Positions 12,917 through 25,039 of a stretch of 64,000 nucleotides of DNA are shown here, in pieces. Position numbers and translations under genes: made by a program. The notes under the pieces are model-generated. The model had not been told where the DNA came from. It did no database searches and saw nothing but the letters and a program-made list of their open reading frames with translations. The DNA is from Xylocopa sonorina (Eukaryota; Arthropoda; Insecta; Hymenoptera; Apidae), in the NCBI RefSeq assembly GCF_050948175.1, contig NC_135194.1, forward strand, positions 6,874,033-6,938,032, given 5' to 3'. Numbering within the stretch: position 1 is the stretch's first letter; each line of letters begins with the position of its first letter.

Positions 12917-13030
12917 AATCGACGTGCCAGACTACAATTTGCAATGACGGAAGAAAAATGGTTCGAAGTTGTATTCACCGACGAAGCTAGGTAAAGTACC
13001 GTTGAATATCGCGCAGGTCATCGATGACCA
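12917..13030 (+). pseudogene. Tc1-like transposase fragment around the first catalytic Asp
   Basis: A plus-strand frame reads ERKPILSERNRRARLQFA and then EEKWFEVVFTDEAR. This matches the Tc1 transposase block in which RLxFA..H..W......FTDESRF precedes and includes the first catalytic Asp of the DDE/D triad, here FTDEAR. A stop codon lies immediately upstream, and the reading frame decays after the match. No terminal inverted repeats or later catalytic blocks were found nearby, so this is an orphan fragment. Its lineage is separate from the DD34D mariner pieces elsewhere in the window. Confidence 0.75.
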
Positions 13031-13614
13031 GCGCTGTCGAGATTAATAACAAGTACCTCTAAAATTTTGAACATCATCGTTATTAAAAAAACAGAGGAAT
13101 TAATGCATCATAGTATATACCTATAATAATAAAGATACCTAAAATATATAAAGAAAAGGCAGTATGGTACAATCTCCATAGTATGACAACTTTTGACCAT
13201 TATCAGAAACATATTACATGAAATAAAAGATAACTGAAGTATGATCGATTTTAGTTAATTGGGATACATTAGTACTGAGCTTACTGCAATAAAGCACATC
13301 GTATTATATTATAATTTTTATTTCCATTATTTGGTATTTGTCCTAAATAACCAGTGGTTACGTTTAATTGACGTCTTAATTAATCAGAATCTATGTGAGA
13401 GGCGAAGCTAAAGAACTTAATAAAAATTACACAAGAATAACCGTTAAAAGTTAAAGATGCATCGAAATAATCTTAGGATGTGTAGACAGCATTAGGATTA
13501 TAGGATTCAATTCGATCGTTTTATTGCAAAATCTAATAAAATATTGAAAATTACTATGTTTACAAGCATACACACGTAAAAGCTTACGTTTTGGTACCGG
13601 ATGTCTTACCTCTA

Positions 13615-13735
13615 ATGTTTGCGATAGGTTTAGGTTAGTTTGAATTAGATTTCTGTTGGATTTAATTTATATTTTCACCATCAGGTGACCTGCTTGCAAT
13701 TAAATGGATTTAACTTCGAGTTTAGAACGTGCTGA
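13615..13735 (+). repeat. Dispersed repeat with TTAGG-like words, copy 1
   Basis: It contains AGGTTTAGGTTAGTTTG and, further on, CAATTAAATGGATTTAACTT. Related blocks lie at 34730-34850 (plus) and 35630-35720 (minus), sharing an AATTAAATGGRTTCGA core and nearby AGGTTAGG words. The copies are strongly diverged and their ends are not resolved. Confidence 0.5.
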
Positions 13736-14183
13736 GCAAGAAACACAAGCCAACATTCCCCGTTATGGAACTCACATACATCATTACGTTGGATGTAAAG
13801 CAATTTCTATTTGGCCTTCAAGTTCACTTTTGATAATTAAATAATGAGTTTCAGTCACCTAGTCTAACATAATCTAATAATACACAACTAAGTTCAATAT
13901 ATTATATATTGCAATTAATGTTTTTTTGATATCAAGTCCAAATATTTCTAATCGGTAAAACATTTTTTTAAATATTTTAAAAATTAGGATTGAACAGTGA
14001 TTACGTGCAGAAGACAAAATTACTCAGACCATTGATCTTGATAACATGTTTCAAGCTTATTGAATAGGTAATATTGCAGAAAATATTGCATATGATGAAA
14101 TGATAAATTGATCTTTATATGAAGCGAAATTAAAAATTTCATAGCTTTTATGTGAACACAAACAATTTTTCAATATTCACTAA

Positions 14184-14828
14184 CTCTTTGCGTTTCGAAT
14201 CATGCTTGATTCCTCCATCGTATCTGGTCGGTATTAAATTATTTTTAAATATTGTTAATAATTTGCATATTTTTGTAATCAATAACTATCTATAATATAC
14301 ACTGCCGTTCAAAAGTATCAGAATACATTTTTAATGAACCTTTATTATACAATATATATTGTTATCGTTAAACAGATTTTATTAACCAATAAACTCACTG
14401 CATATACAAATTTAGTTCATTTTAATAATATTATATTGTATAATACATAATTATATATACAATCTAAATGCTTTACAGAAATAAACATACCATTTCGGTC
14501 CTTTTGCCTTTCCTTACAGTGCAACGTAAAGGAGCTACAAATAAAGGTTCTCAAACTTACAAAGCTTCTCTGTAATTTTGTCAGAAATAATTTCCTAATT
14601 TTTATAAAAAATATTTAACACAATACTTAACACAATATTTAACGAAATTCTCAAACAATATTACATTTTTTAAACATTTATTACAATTAGACGGGTGTCC
14701 TCGTACCTCCGAATGGAATAAAAAAAAATATTTGCATACTAAAGAATTTCTTCCATACGCAAAACAAAAAAAAAAGAAATATAGCAAACTAAGAAACGAG
14801 ATTCAGCTCGACATAGAACCGCAGAGGG
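14184..14828. mobile_element. Degenerate piggyBac-like element 2 (~645 bp)
   Basis: The left end reads CTCTTTGCGTTTCGA preceded by CTAA (14180-14183). The right end, in reverse complement, reads CCCTCTGCGGTTCTA and is followed by TTAA at 14829-14832. These match each other imperfectly and resemble the CCCTTTGCG ends of the element at 4311. The left TTAA has mutated to CTAA. On the minus strand within 14640-14790 a cysteine-bearing frame (CNKC, then VKYC) loosely recalls the piggyBac C-terminal cysteine-rich domain, but it is too decayed to be sure. Short AT tandem words (ATATTTAACACA type) occur near 14620. Confidence 0.6.
14302..14325 (+). repeat. Tc1-type terminal word inside piggyBac-like element 2
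   Basis: CACTGCCGTTCAAAAGTATC resembles the outer ends of Tc1-family elements, many of which begin with CA(C/G)TGCCGTTCAAAAG-type sequence. No matching inverted end was found inside the 14184-14828 element, so it may be a one-ended relic. Confidence 0.35.
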
Positions 14829-16101
14829 TTAATGACTGAAAATTCCCTTATAAATTACCTTCAGATTAGCACGAACTATATTAACGTTATAAATGTCGAA
14901 ACGCTTTTCCAAGCCAAGGTGCAGTTCATCGTGTAAAGGCTGCATGGCGCAGGAGTTAATTGAGTCGCGAACGATGCCCTCGAGGCAGTCTCCTCTTTTC
15001 CTGTTACCTGGAGCCTTACAGCGCAAAATAGACCTCGTAGAGGTGAGCTATTATTTTTCACCTTTTTTTGTGGACAAAACCATGAAAATTGGCGATTTAA
15101 GAGACAAAAATTCAATTAATGGAGAATAAAGAGGGGTTATTATGAAGGGATGTTCGTGCTTATGTATTCAGTAATATTAACGAGGCCACTACATGCCTGA
15201 CTTTGACATGACTGACAAATTTTGCACGTTTATCCTCCATGATATAACAAAGCTATTGAATAGACGAAATATTTAAGAAAAAAATCTGTCTTTTTTTATA
15301 ACCTTCCAAACTTAGTGATATTTTCACACCTTAAAATTATTAAAAAATTTTGTTTAAGTAATAAAAATATGAACAATCCACCTATTCAGATAGTTCTTAT
15401 ACGAGTACTTGACAATATAAAAAAAAAATACCATCGTCCCAATAAATTTTACTTTTCAGGAGAAGCAAAAAATTCCTCAGTCATTTGATTTTATCATTCC
15501 GCTAAGTATTTTTACTTAGTATTTCTATTTTCTTGTCACAAAACTTGTCTAGATTGGTTAAGCTGTAACTTTAGAACCTACAATTTTGTTTTCTAAGTGT
15601 TTCGCGTGCTCTGCATCTAACGATTAAAATTGTTGAAAATATATAAACCATATAAACCCCTTTTTCATTGAAAATATTTGAGTTTCTACAACTTCTTATT
15701 GAAAATGTTATTACTTCCCAGTGTCAGAATTTTGTCCACCGTTTCGCGCAGAATTTAATAGAGAATTCTTCAAGCTTATAAAATAAAAATCCATATTTTC
15801 TTTCATTTTAAATATAGCGACCCCCTTACACGAACTTTGGCTGAACCACTTCTCGGTTATACTCGCGAAATATGAAAGAAAAGAAGACGGAAGGACTGTC
15901 ACCAGCTTGACAATGGTCATTGAGGTCATGAAGAAAGATACTCTTTAAAGCCCCATTGACTTTAGGAGAAATCTTTCCGTAGTCGTTATACGCCATGACT
16001 ACAGGAAAATAAAGCAACCGAAATGGAGGAAAGTTCGGTAAAGTCGCGATTAGATTAAGCAACTTTTGGTCCATCGCCCTAGAGTTGTTCAATTAAAAGG
16101 T

Positions 16102-17412
16102 TTAAGTCTCGTTTACATTAGGCAACTCTTGTTTGGATGATCGAGCGGATCGAAGAAATGTTTGCTCTATGGCATCCCTGCTCGACACTTTAGTTTTCGA
16201 CCCTGGTTGGTACAAAGTTGTCAACTTGGCTTTTTAGACCAGAAGTTAACAGAAATTCAGTTTTCTTTCAACTCAATTGGCTCTGAAAAATTCATTTAGC
16301 TTTTACTTTTTTCACTATTTTTACAATCCTTGCTCTACGATATTTTTAAAAAGAAATTTACCAATTTAACCATTCAATCCCTTATTTTAGTATAAAATAG
16401 TAATAATATAATATAAACTACGATATAAAAAATATACCTAAAAGCATTTTTAACATTTTGTTATTTTATAGTTTTATAACATTTACTTTGTACCAAAGTG
16501 AAAGAAAAATAAGTAAACAAATAAATATTTTTGAACAATTGTTTTGGTACCAGGAGAAATGGCAATCGTAGTTATAAGAATAAACTAAATTATTATCCAA
16601 CAAATGTTCATTATATTCTTAGAAATGTTTTGAAATTGAAACTAGAGTAAAAAAGTTTATTAACATTATATAACGTGGAAAGCATAAATTTGAATCTCTT
16701 CTTGTAATTTTATCAAATTAAATATATTTAAATGTTTTTGCATTTTTTAAAAATAATCTTTGGTTTAAGCTTAAATTTTCAAGATGATTTTACGTGTATC
16801 GTCAGCAATTGCAATCAGTGTGCTATTTCTGTGCAATTAAAAAAAAATGTTCAAATGATGAGAGAAAAAGAAACGTCATTGCTGAATAAAGGTGTGATTA
16901 TTGCAAAAATAACTTGCAATGAAACATGTGCAACAATAACAAGAAAAATTCCTTTGAAAGGTCTGAGACGTGTCTATAAAACTATTTTGAGGGTACCAGT
17001 TGGAAATTGAATGCGTTGCGTAAAGCAGAAAACGTTAATTGAATCGTCAATTTTCATAAGGTTAGAAATAACAGTGGAATTCTCTACCACGTTTAATCAA
17101 CTTGTTATTGTACGCAGTGTTCCAAAAACAACCGCATCAAAATTTATACCGGAACTATAGAAGGCGATTTATGAAGCTCTTACAACCTAATGGTCGCCTG
17201 ACAAATTAAGTTTTCAATGTTTACATAATCAACCGGAGTCGAAATGGCGAGGTCGTTCGAGCAAAACTAGACGAATGGACTATTTCCAGCTGGACGATTA
17301 GAAGTCGTTTCAATTTTATTGACGTGCTGTTTACACGGGCAACTTTGAACTGTTTTAAAGCCGATCAACTCGCTCGTCCAGCCAAAAGTTGCTTAATATA
17401 AACGCGGCTTAA
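16102..17412. mobile_element. DNA element with ~52-bp terminal inverted repeats (1.3 kb), unclassified
   Basis: Left arm 16102-16153 and right arm 17361-17412 are inverted copies agreeing at roughly 40 of 52 positions without gaps. Both begin TTAAG and contain GTTTAYATTARGCAACT and then a TGGAYGAKCGAG block. Related GTTTACAC-GGGCAACTTT words recur just inside the right end (about 17327-17345), forming a nested ~85 bp inverted pair. The interior holds a 92-codon open frame (16732-17010, plus) with no recognised domain. I saw no transposase. Target duplications are not evident, and the superfamily is unknown to me. Confidence 0.6.
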
Positions 17413-20400
17413 GTGGACATCCTCGATCCTCTTCGCTGATCGTTAACGTGGTTAACGTTGTATTTCACCAATAGGAGTTTAAAGAGACCTCGACGCGCGG
17501 ATATCTCTAAGTACTTTCGAATAATCCAGGACTTAAAGGATCCGAAGACCAGATTGCTTGACCACGTAAAAGTGAAGTTTCCAACGTAGAGGGTGTTCCA
17601 AAATGATGTGCCGCGGCCATTGCAGCGTAATTTTAGAGGAGAACAATTCATTTGTGACTTACGGTTCCTTTCAGACCTTCGAGATTCAATATCAGAGTTA
17701 ATTTTGCAAAAAATTACACAGCAGCACAATTGTTGAGAGTCGTTAGAAATTTGCCTTTTTGCGTAATTAACATTCTTAAATTGTTATTGTTCTATTTTTG
17801 TCGTTATATAAAGCAGCATGATTTAAGAAGAGTGCCAGTCGCGACAGTATTTTACGAGTTTTTTCATTCCTCATTTTTTGGGACTAATTCCATCGAAAAA
17901 GTTCACCTCTGCATGGTCGAACTAGTTCAACCTAGGTCCAGATACGTACAACTTTAGGAACACAATTATTTTTGTTAGTAATTTGACTGTCCCGGATAAA
18001 GGAAGCTCGTTGATGGCACAAATTCAATATTCTTGCATCAAAATTATGCGAATGTGTTTCATGAGAAGTTCTGACCGCACAGACTAGGCAAAATAATATA
18101 ATGGATACCATGAACGGGTGCTTACAGACTAGCATAGATAATGAATACAGCATAGACTTGAAACTAGATGGAACTACGTTTTTAATAATTAGAAAATAAA
18201 TTAGATTAAAGCCTAAGAACTGGTCATTTAATCGCTCTCGTAGGTTTAGTGTTAATACTTGGTGCTTTATGGGGGCCGCAAGAGTGGCGGACGATCGAAA
18301 AAACTGAATTCAAGGTAAATTGAAAATATGGATCGCCCGATAAAAGCGCTACGCGGTGGGAAACGTATGCAAATCCGTCGTAGATGCGCTTGAATAGCTA
18401 TAGCGAGCTTAGGATATATGAGAGTTTCTGCTTCCTTTTACGCTCGCCATTGTGTCCAGGTTCCAATAGCGCTGAATATAGAGAAGCAAAGAGGGGTATA
18501 ATAGAAGCGTTTACGGTGAATGTAGTCAGCAAATATCTGCATTATAAAACTTGTCGTAGAACGAGGTTACAAATATACAAGATATATTACGATCACATTT
18601 AGTATGGCAAAATCGTTCGTACCACGACATATATTGTAATGATAATACAAAAGTCGACTGCTATGAAACAGGGGTTCGTTGCTTACTACGCCGATGAATT
18701 ATTTTAGAGTCTAGAAAGTTTCAATTCTGCACGTTGGTAATGATGGTGTGTCAACCGTGCATGAATATACTGTCCATGAAGTACTTTATGACCGTGCTGA
18801 TTTTTAGTGGAATCACCACGCGTTGAAATGTTTCTTTATATACGTGCGTAAATTAATTATAATCAAAAAATAAAATAAATAATTAATTGTAGAGATAACT
18901 CAGTGTAAAAGAATAGAAAATTGGAATTGTTTTGTTCACCGCATTTTTGAAATCGAGGAATGAGAAAAAGCTGCTTTCTATAAATTTATTTATGCACATG
19001 TAATGATGTTTTTGGTCTTTTCGCAGGAAATATGCATCTTCATTTATTACGATTAAGTTCAAGACAGTCATTGGAAATGTTTCTTCGGATATGATCTTAA
19101 ATGTGTATATAAAAAAATAGATATAAAAATTTATAATTTCCACTCTTAACTCCTCCTATTCTTATATCGTGTCTTCATAAATTTACTCTAAAATTTTATA
19201 TTTTTTTATGTTAGTTTTTATACCATTGCGTCATGTTCAATGATATAAGGAATGCTTTACTAACGCGATTTTCGTTTTTACGTTCGCTACTTTGACTACT
19301 CATAAACGTATACTTGTTGATACATTATAGAATAATAAAATTAGAAGGTTAAACAAATACAATTAGAGCATAACATTTTTTCATAAGAAAAATAATATAT
19401 ATATACAAAGGTATACAATGTAAACTCCACGTCACTATCATGATAAATATATCGTTATTTCTGCCCATCGGTACTCGTGTTCTTTGCCACGGTACAACGC
19501 TTTGCGCTATCTATAACAATTCGTCTTCCGGATGCAATATACTTTTCAATTAATAGCGAAATAATTGAAATAGACGCGTTCGTTATCGGCGCAAGTCAAG
19601 TCTGTTATGAACGACTGATCGAGCCAGCGATTTCCAGAAGACTACAGCAACTGACCGTTTAATCGATATCTCTGACGTCGGTAAAGACCATTCGTCTTCT
19701 CGATACGGTCGCGTCACAGTAAAGCGTCCTACACACGATAATATTTGCCTCGCCGCATGACTCCGAAGCCCTCTCGCTTATCACGTTACCTACTCACAGT
19801 TGATACTGTATTATTGTTACCAGCATGCATACTAATGGATATTCTTTTAGGGAGCGATATTAGGTTTCAATATGCGTTCCTGCGAACAAATTGCTGGTAT
19901 AGCGATTCCTTAATGTATCGTAGAAGAGGAGAAAATGTTAGCTTCCATGAGAAAAAGTGGACAAAAAAATGAATGTAAGAAGTTGTGGAAAATAGAAATA
20001 ACTTGATGGCTTAAGATCATTTAATCGTGTTTATTACTTCGCTATACTTCGCAACCCGGATGTTAGGCCATTCGTACTAGCCTCGATGACACCCTTAACG
20101 CCATGGCCCATCCGAATATTTAGGCAAGGCTCCAGAGAGGGGCTTAGGCGTTGGGAAATGCACATGGCTCTTGTCGACCGCTAATATTTTGAAATATCCC
20201 AAAATGCACGATTATCTTCTATACTTGCATTTTAGTTTTCATGAAAGTGCATGTCTTTTGTCTAATTTAGAAATAATTGTTTAAACGATAGCAATGTTGT
20301 TTACAAAAGTATTATAAATGTAAGATAAGTTATATTAGTTATATTAGTTACACACATGTTTTACGCAAAATATTATAAAAACTTCTAAAAATTGAATTGT

Positions 20401-20600
20401 TACAGATATATAGAATTTTTTTTATCAAGAATTACGAATCTGAAAGTCCTAGCTAACACGTTGATTAAATACACGTTTTACGTTTTTTCTATACGGCAAA
20501 GGGACCATTTTTACCGAGGTTATCCGCTTTAATGTAATCGATTCGAGTTTTGTCGATCTCTTATTTTTTAAAGTATTTATGCTATTTACTGCTCCCTATA
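17413..20600. other. Mostly unique AT-rich DNA with small GC-richer patches
   Basis: Patches at about 18240-18500, 19440-19760 and 20040-20160 are GC-richer than their surroundings but hold no recognisable coding sequence. The many short open frames look like chance. Confidence 0.5.
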
Positions 20601-20614
20601 GTACTAATATACGA

Positions 20615-21006
20615 TGACGTCACACATTAACCATACTTTATAATATAATATTTTAAATATTTGCCTTACCTGGTTTCCTACTCATACTGTGACTTCAACA
20701 AAATGATCCAAAGCTACGAAGAATAACTCTACTATAACCTCACCATCCTCAAGCGTCTACGAAATAACTATGCTACCACTGTAACTCCACTCTTGCGAAA
20801 CGGTGTTTAGCCTCCCCTCTACCACATCCTATTACGTCATTGGACTCCCTAAGCGGCCATTCTCTCCTTACTTCTGGCAACCCTGTTCAGTACCATCAGA
20901 TTTGTCACGTGTGGTTAAATTTCTCTGTCGCGAGTTCAATTACTGTCTTTTGTCCGCGGTGAATTCACTGCGATTTCTTCAAGGACGCGCCATGTGACAT
21001 CATTGG
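20615..21006. promoter_or_regulatory. Cluster of CRE-like, E-box and CCAAT words
   Basis: A perfect CRE TGACGTCA lies at 20615-20622. TTACGTCATTGG (CRE half plus inverted CCAAT) lies at 20832-20843, an E-box GTCACGTG at 20904-20911, and TGACATCATTGG at 20995-21006. The repeated CRE-half/ATTGG pairing about 160 bp apart is suggestive of a promoter or enhancer. No transcript start or gene is visible. Confidence 0.3.
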
Positions 21007-22877
21007 ACATCGAATGGCCAGAGACTGGTATATACCTCGTGTGTGATAAGCTAAGTCTGACCGAGCGTAGGAATACCAAAAGTTTGATTGCCGTTTTATT
21101 CGATGACAATTCGATACTCGTCATAATACGTATGTATATATAGTCGGTCAAAAATATGTCTTTATATTACGTTAAAAATAATTGAACGTTGTATAACAAA
21201 TTTCAATAGGGAAGGTGGTATATTATATTCAGAAATATAACACTTACTATTATCACAATAGAAATATTTATTTGTTAATAATTAAATCGAAGATTTATAA
21301 CGCTATCGATAGATTTTAAATATTCTATTTCCGGTTGGCGTGTACACACCGCCAAATCATGACACTGCTGCCTTTATGCTTGAACGTTGGGCATAAATTT
21401 TGACATTCCACTTGGGTTCATCAATTCGATCGCTTCTGCCAATCGGTTAAAGTACTTGCTCGCACGGATCGCATCTAATTCTTCGTGCATCGACGCGATC
21501 GTGGTGTAACTTTAATTTTCATCAACTATTTTAATAAATTTAAATTCATTCTATTCATGCAAAACGCGGTGTATGAAAAAATTTAATATTTCTTTGTCGT
21601 TTGATCAATTTTACTACAATTTTATACTTCTTTTAATCCTAATTTCTCAATTTTGCAATTATTAATGTCTTAAGAAATGTTTTATTTATTACAAGCAAGA
21701 AAGTAGTTATTTTAGCGTTTATTTTTAGAATGTGGCTCAATATCGGTTGCTGTGAACGTTTTGTTGAATTATTAAAATTACGTCATCAAATTTTGCTTCG
21801 ATTGGAGATTTTTTTGCCTCACTTCTGTTACGTTACTATGCTTCTTTCATTCTTATCTTAATACATAGACGCAAGTCATTTCACGCTGATAGTAAACATA
21901 ATGTGCATTTTAAAGCCAGATTAATCAATTTTCATTACTTTTCATTAAAGCAGAAAAACAATAGTGATTACACATTACATCCATTATACCTTCCTAATAA
22001 AAATTGATTTATTTATTTAAAGTTAATCAAGATATATTAACAAATGGCATTGAATTCATTTACCCATATTGTTATGAAAGACTTTAGTTTTTCTATGAAA
22101 CTTAGTTATGTACACTAACTTACGAAATAAAAAAAGTGCATTAAGATGATATGTCATATGCAACTTTATTAGAATAAGCAAAATTAATCTAATTATTAAC
22201 TGTTGATTCCGTTATTATGATCGTTAATATAAACGGTATAGAATACGTCTCAGAGTTTCAGATAAAGGATTTCATGAATTTATTTCAAATTTCTATTCAA
22301 ATATGAGTTTTCCTCGTGTCGAAATCCCAATGAACTCAATTTAAAAAGAAAATCTGCTTTGATTAATCTAGTTTCCAAATAATGTTTTCAGATACGATAA
22401 TCTAAATAGATTATACAATATTGCAACAAGGTAAAATGCAACAAATGTAATAGTTTGTTAAAACCATAATTAACGCGTACCGTGCCATGCGACCATGAAA
22501 TACACAATATTAATTACGATTAATGTTATGATATACAATTATGACGTGCATCATAATATTAAATAATTATTATTTATATATCTCTCTAAAGGAAGTACAA
22601 TGTAAGGACTGTTCAATCTCTGATCATAGGTGATGCAGATTGAATAATTGTATCGTGTAAATGTAGTTGTTAGATTACGTAGGATTTCTCCTAACTTGTT
22701 AGTTCAGATATCGATCATCGAAAATGGGAAATCATAATTGAGTATAGTGGACTTCTCGTTAGAAATAACCAAAAAAGTTTACTAATAAGACGGAAGGAAA
22801 CTGAAGAAATTGCATAAGTGAAAATACATGATGTAGACGTAGACGTCTCTCTACTTTTCAAATGTTTCTAAGTTTGA

Positions 22878-22905
22878 CACGTGTGTCTTTGTTTGATCGC
22901 ACGTG
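22878..22905. promoter_or_regulatory. Paired CACGTG E-boxes
   Basis: ACACGTGT at 22877-22884 and the 12-bp palindrome TCGCACGTGCGA at 22897-22908 place two canonical bHLH E-boxes 22 bp apart in AT-rich DNA. No nearby gene is recognised. Confidence 0.3.
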
Positions 22906-24199
22906 CGACCCTAAGTATTCTACATATAATATATACTGACATTGTCTGGAAGAGATAACTTCTCAAGTGACATGTCGAATGTAATACATCGAATTTCCAT
23001 TAAACATTTGCGAATTTCGTCAATGGATGAAAATGAGAACGGTACAGATAACGATATGAAATTTGATAAAAAACACTTGTAACGAAGAATGGTTTGAGTA
23101 AGTATGGAATTGAATTAGAAAAAATTTATAGCAAAATAAAACATTTTTAGTTGCCTCCTTTTACGTATGGAACGACTGAAATACAAACAAAGCAAACAAA
23201 TATGTAGATATTTGTTCTTGAACCAAAAAAGATCCTATGCGTTGGAATGATTGGGTCTGTGTCAACAGAAATGAAATACACTTTATTCCTACTCAATTAT
23301 GTTTCAGAGTAGAGTCGGACGGGACCTTCCTTCCGAGGAAAATGGCAGTTTTCGCCTGCGACTTTGTGGAAGGTGTTCATTGGACAGTTATAAGTAGTAA
23401 AAACCTGTACGATGTGGATAAAAGAATAAATATAAATTTCACAGTGTTTACATTATATGTTTTACATGTTAATTCCATGGATGTATCTTTGCTACGAATA
23501 ACATTATTTTATTATTCCGTAATATATCTTTAGTTGTTCCTATATTGTTATTTTGCATTATACGTGTGAAACACATGTCAACCAAATTATCGACAATTTC
23601 TGAAAACCGTTGTACGTGTCCGTTGTTCTAACAGATCTTAAATGAAAACTATACGGGAACGTACTCTCCAGGATTCAGTCTATTAGAAAATGAACAAAAT
23701 CGATATATATATATCTATAAAAATGAAAGAAAACTAAGTAAATGCAAATGCGCAGAAATGTTTTCTTTGCGATTTATGAAAAATAGCATCTCTTTTAAAA
23801 TATCTTAATGTGTGAGTGATTCATCGATTTCTTCCCTCCTTATTTCAATTTAATATTCTACAGATATAAACAAATTCTGTTTGCATCAAAATGTCAATTT
23901 ATTGTTATACACAGAACTCTGAATCCTGTTATTGTTATTTCTTTCAGAATTAAATAATGTAGCAACATTAAGTTATTATGATAACTCAACAAGAGTATGT
24001 CCTTTATCCAAAGATTACGATATTTTGTTAGAAGTGTCGTTATATTGTTGGTTTAAAGCTATAAAGATAAAGTTATAAAGATAATTATGTTTTCATTTTA
24101 ATTTTAATATACTTATTTGAACCGTAAAAGACAGACAGAGTCTCGTAAGTGCGTAAGTAACAATGGTGGCTCACGTCTAGGTACTGTGGAACAGCTGTT

Positions 24200-24675
24200 G
24201 CATTCTTAGCTTCGCCTTGCTTAATAAGTGGTTAGAATACCAAGCACGATCTTTGTTTGGTTTTAATGTTTTAGATTAGGATGATAAGTTGAGTAAATTA
24301 CTTATTGGAATGTTCGCAGAGCTTGATTGTGACTTGGTTGTAACTTAATTTGAATACTGATTCTATTTTAACTTTTTACAAATTTATATACAAGGAGTGT
24401 TTTAGCAACCAGTCAATTAGAACGCTACCTCTCCTTTGGTGTGGAAGTGGTCGAGTGGCATGTTGGTTAGGCTTCTTCGAGTTTATGGTAAGTCATTAAC
24501 TATTGAGTTAAGGCATTGCAGGTGTGAATCGTTACAAAGTCCAAAACAACCTTTAAGGCACTAATCTTGGTACTTAGGAAAATTAAAGTAATAAAAAAAG
24601 ATAAGAAATATTTGGAAATCCTCAAAAATAACTAGTTGACTGCGTCCGTATCATAAACTTGGTTTTAAGAGGGCG
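24200..24675 (+). repeat. ~0.48 kb dispersed repeat family, copy A
   Basis: It is colinear with 32251-32727 and with 37443-38244 (minus a 313 bp insertion). Shared blocks include TTTGTTTGGTTTTAATGTTTTAG, TTAAAGTAATAAAAAAAGAT and CATAAACTTGGTTTTAA. It begins near TTAGCTTCGCCTTGC and ends at AAGAGGGCG, like the copy ending at 38244. Around 24450-24530 there are words resembling tRNA promoter boxes (TGGTCGAGTGG and GGTGTGAATCG), so a tRNA-derived SINE was considered, but they are weakly conserved between copies. No protein-coding capacity. Confidence 0.8.
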
Positions 24676-24839
24676 ACCATTCTTGGACGCAACAACTGCA
24701 ACATGCCCTATTTCCACCTAATATTATCGGTAACATTGGATGCAACAAATCTGTTTTTCTTTCATTCTTTCTTTGTACTTATACAATATATAATCCTTAA
24801 GCTTATCGTTAACCATTCCCCAGTTTATACAAAAAATTT

Positions 24840-25010
24840 ACACAAAAATCTTTGCATGGAACTGTGGCGCTTCGCAGTACCAACGGCGTGGTGTTTTGCT
24901 GTCGTGCGCATGCGCGACTCTGCGAGGGAGAAAGAGTACTGCCCCTCCAGCAGTGCTAACCCTGACGTCCTAGTGGAAGGTAGTTCTTTTGCTACTCCGC
25001 GTGCGTTGTA
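24840..25010. promoter_or_regulatory. GC-richer promoter-like patch with NRF1/Ewg-type site
   Basis: The palindromic TGCGCATGCGC at 24905-24915 is the NRF1 (insect Ewg) consensus. TGACGTCC, a CRE-like word, follows at about 24963. The patch stands out against AT-rich flanks. A similar NRF1-type site lies at 44524-44535. NRF1 sites are usually promoter-proximal, but no exon is visible. Confidence 0.35.
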
Positions 25011-25039
25011 CTTAAGAATCTGAATATGTAAGAAACAGG

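Noticed and set aside
24447..24530. tRNA gene or tRNA-derived SINE suggested by A-box and B-box-like words
   Set aside because: The sequence does not fold into a cloverleaf by eye, and the A-box word is not kept in the copy at 32251-32727.
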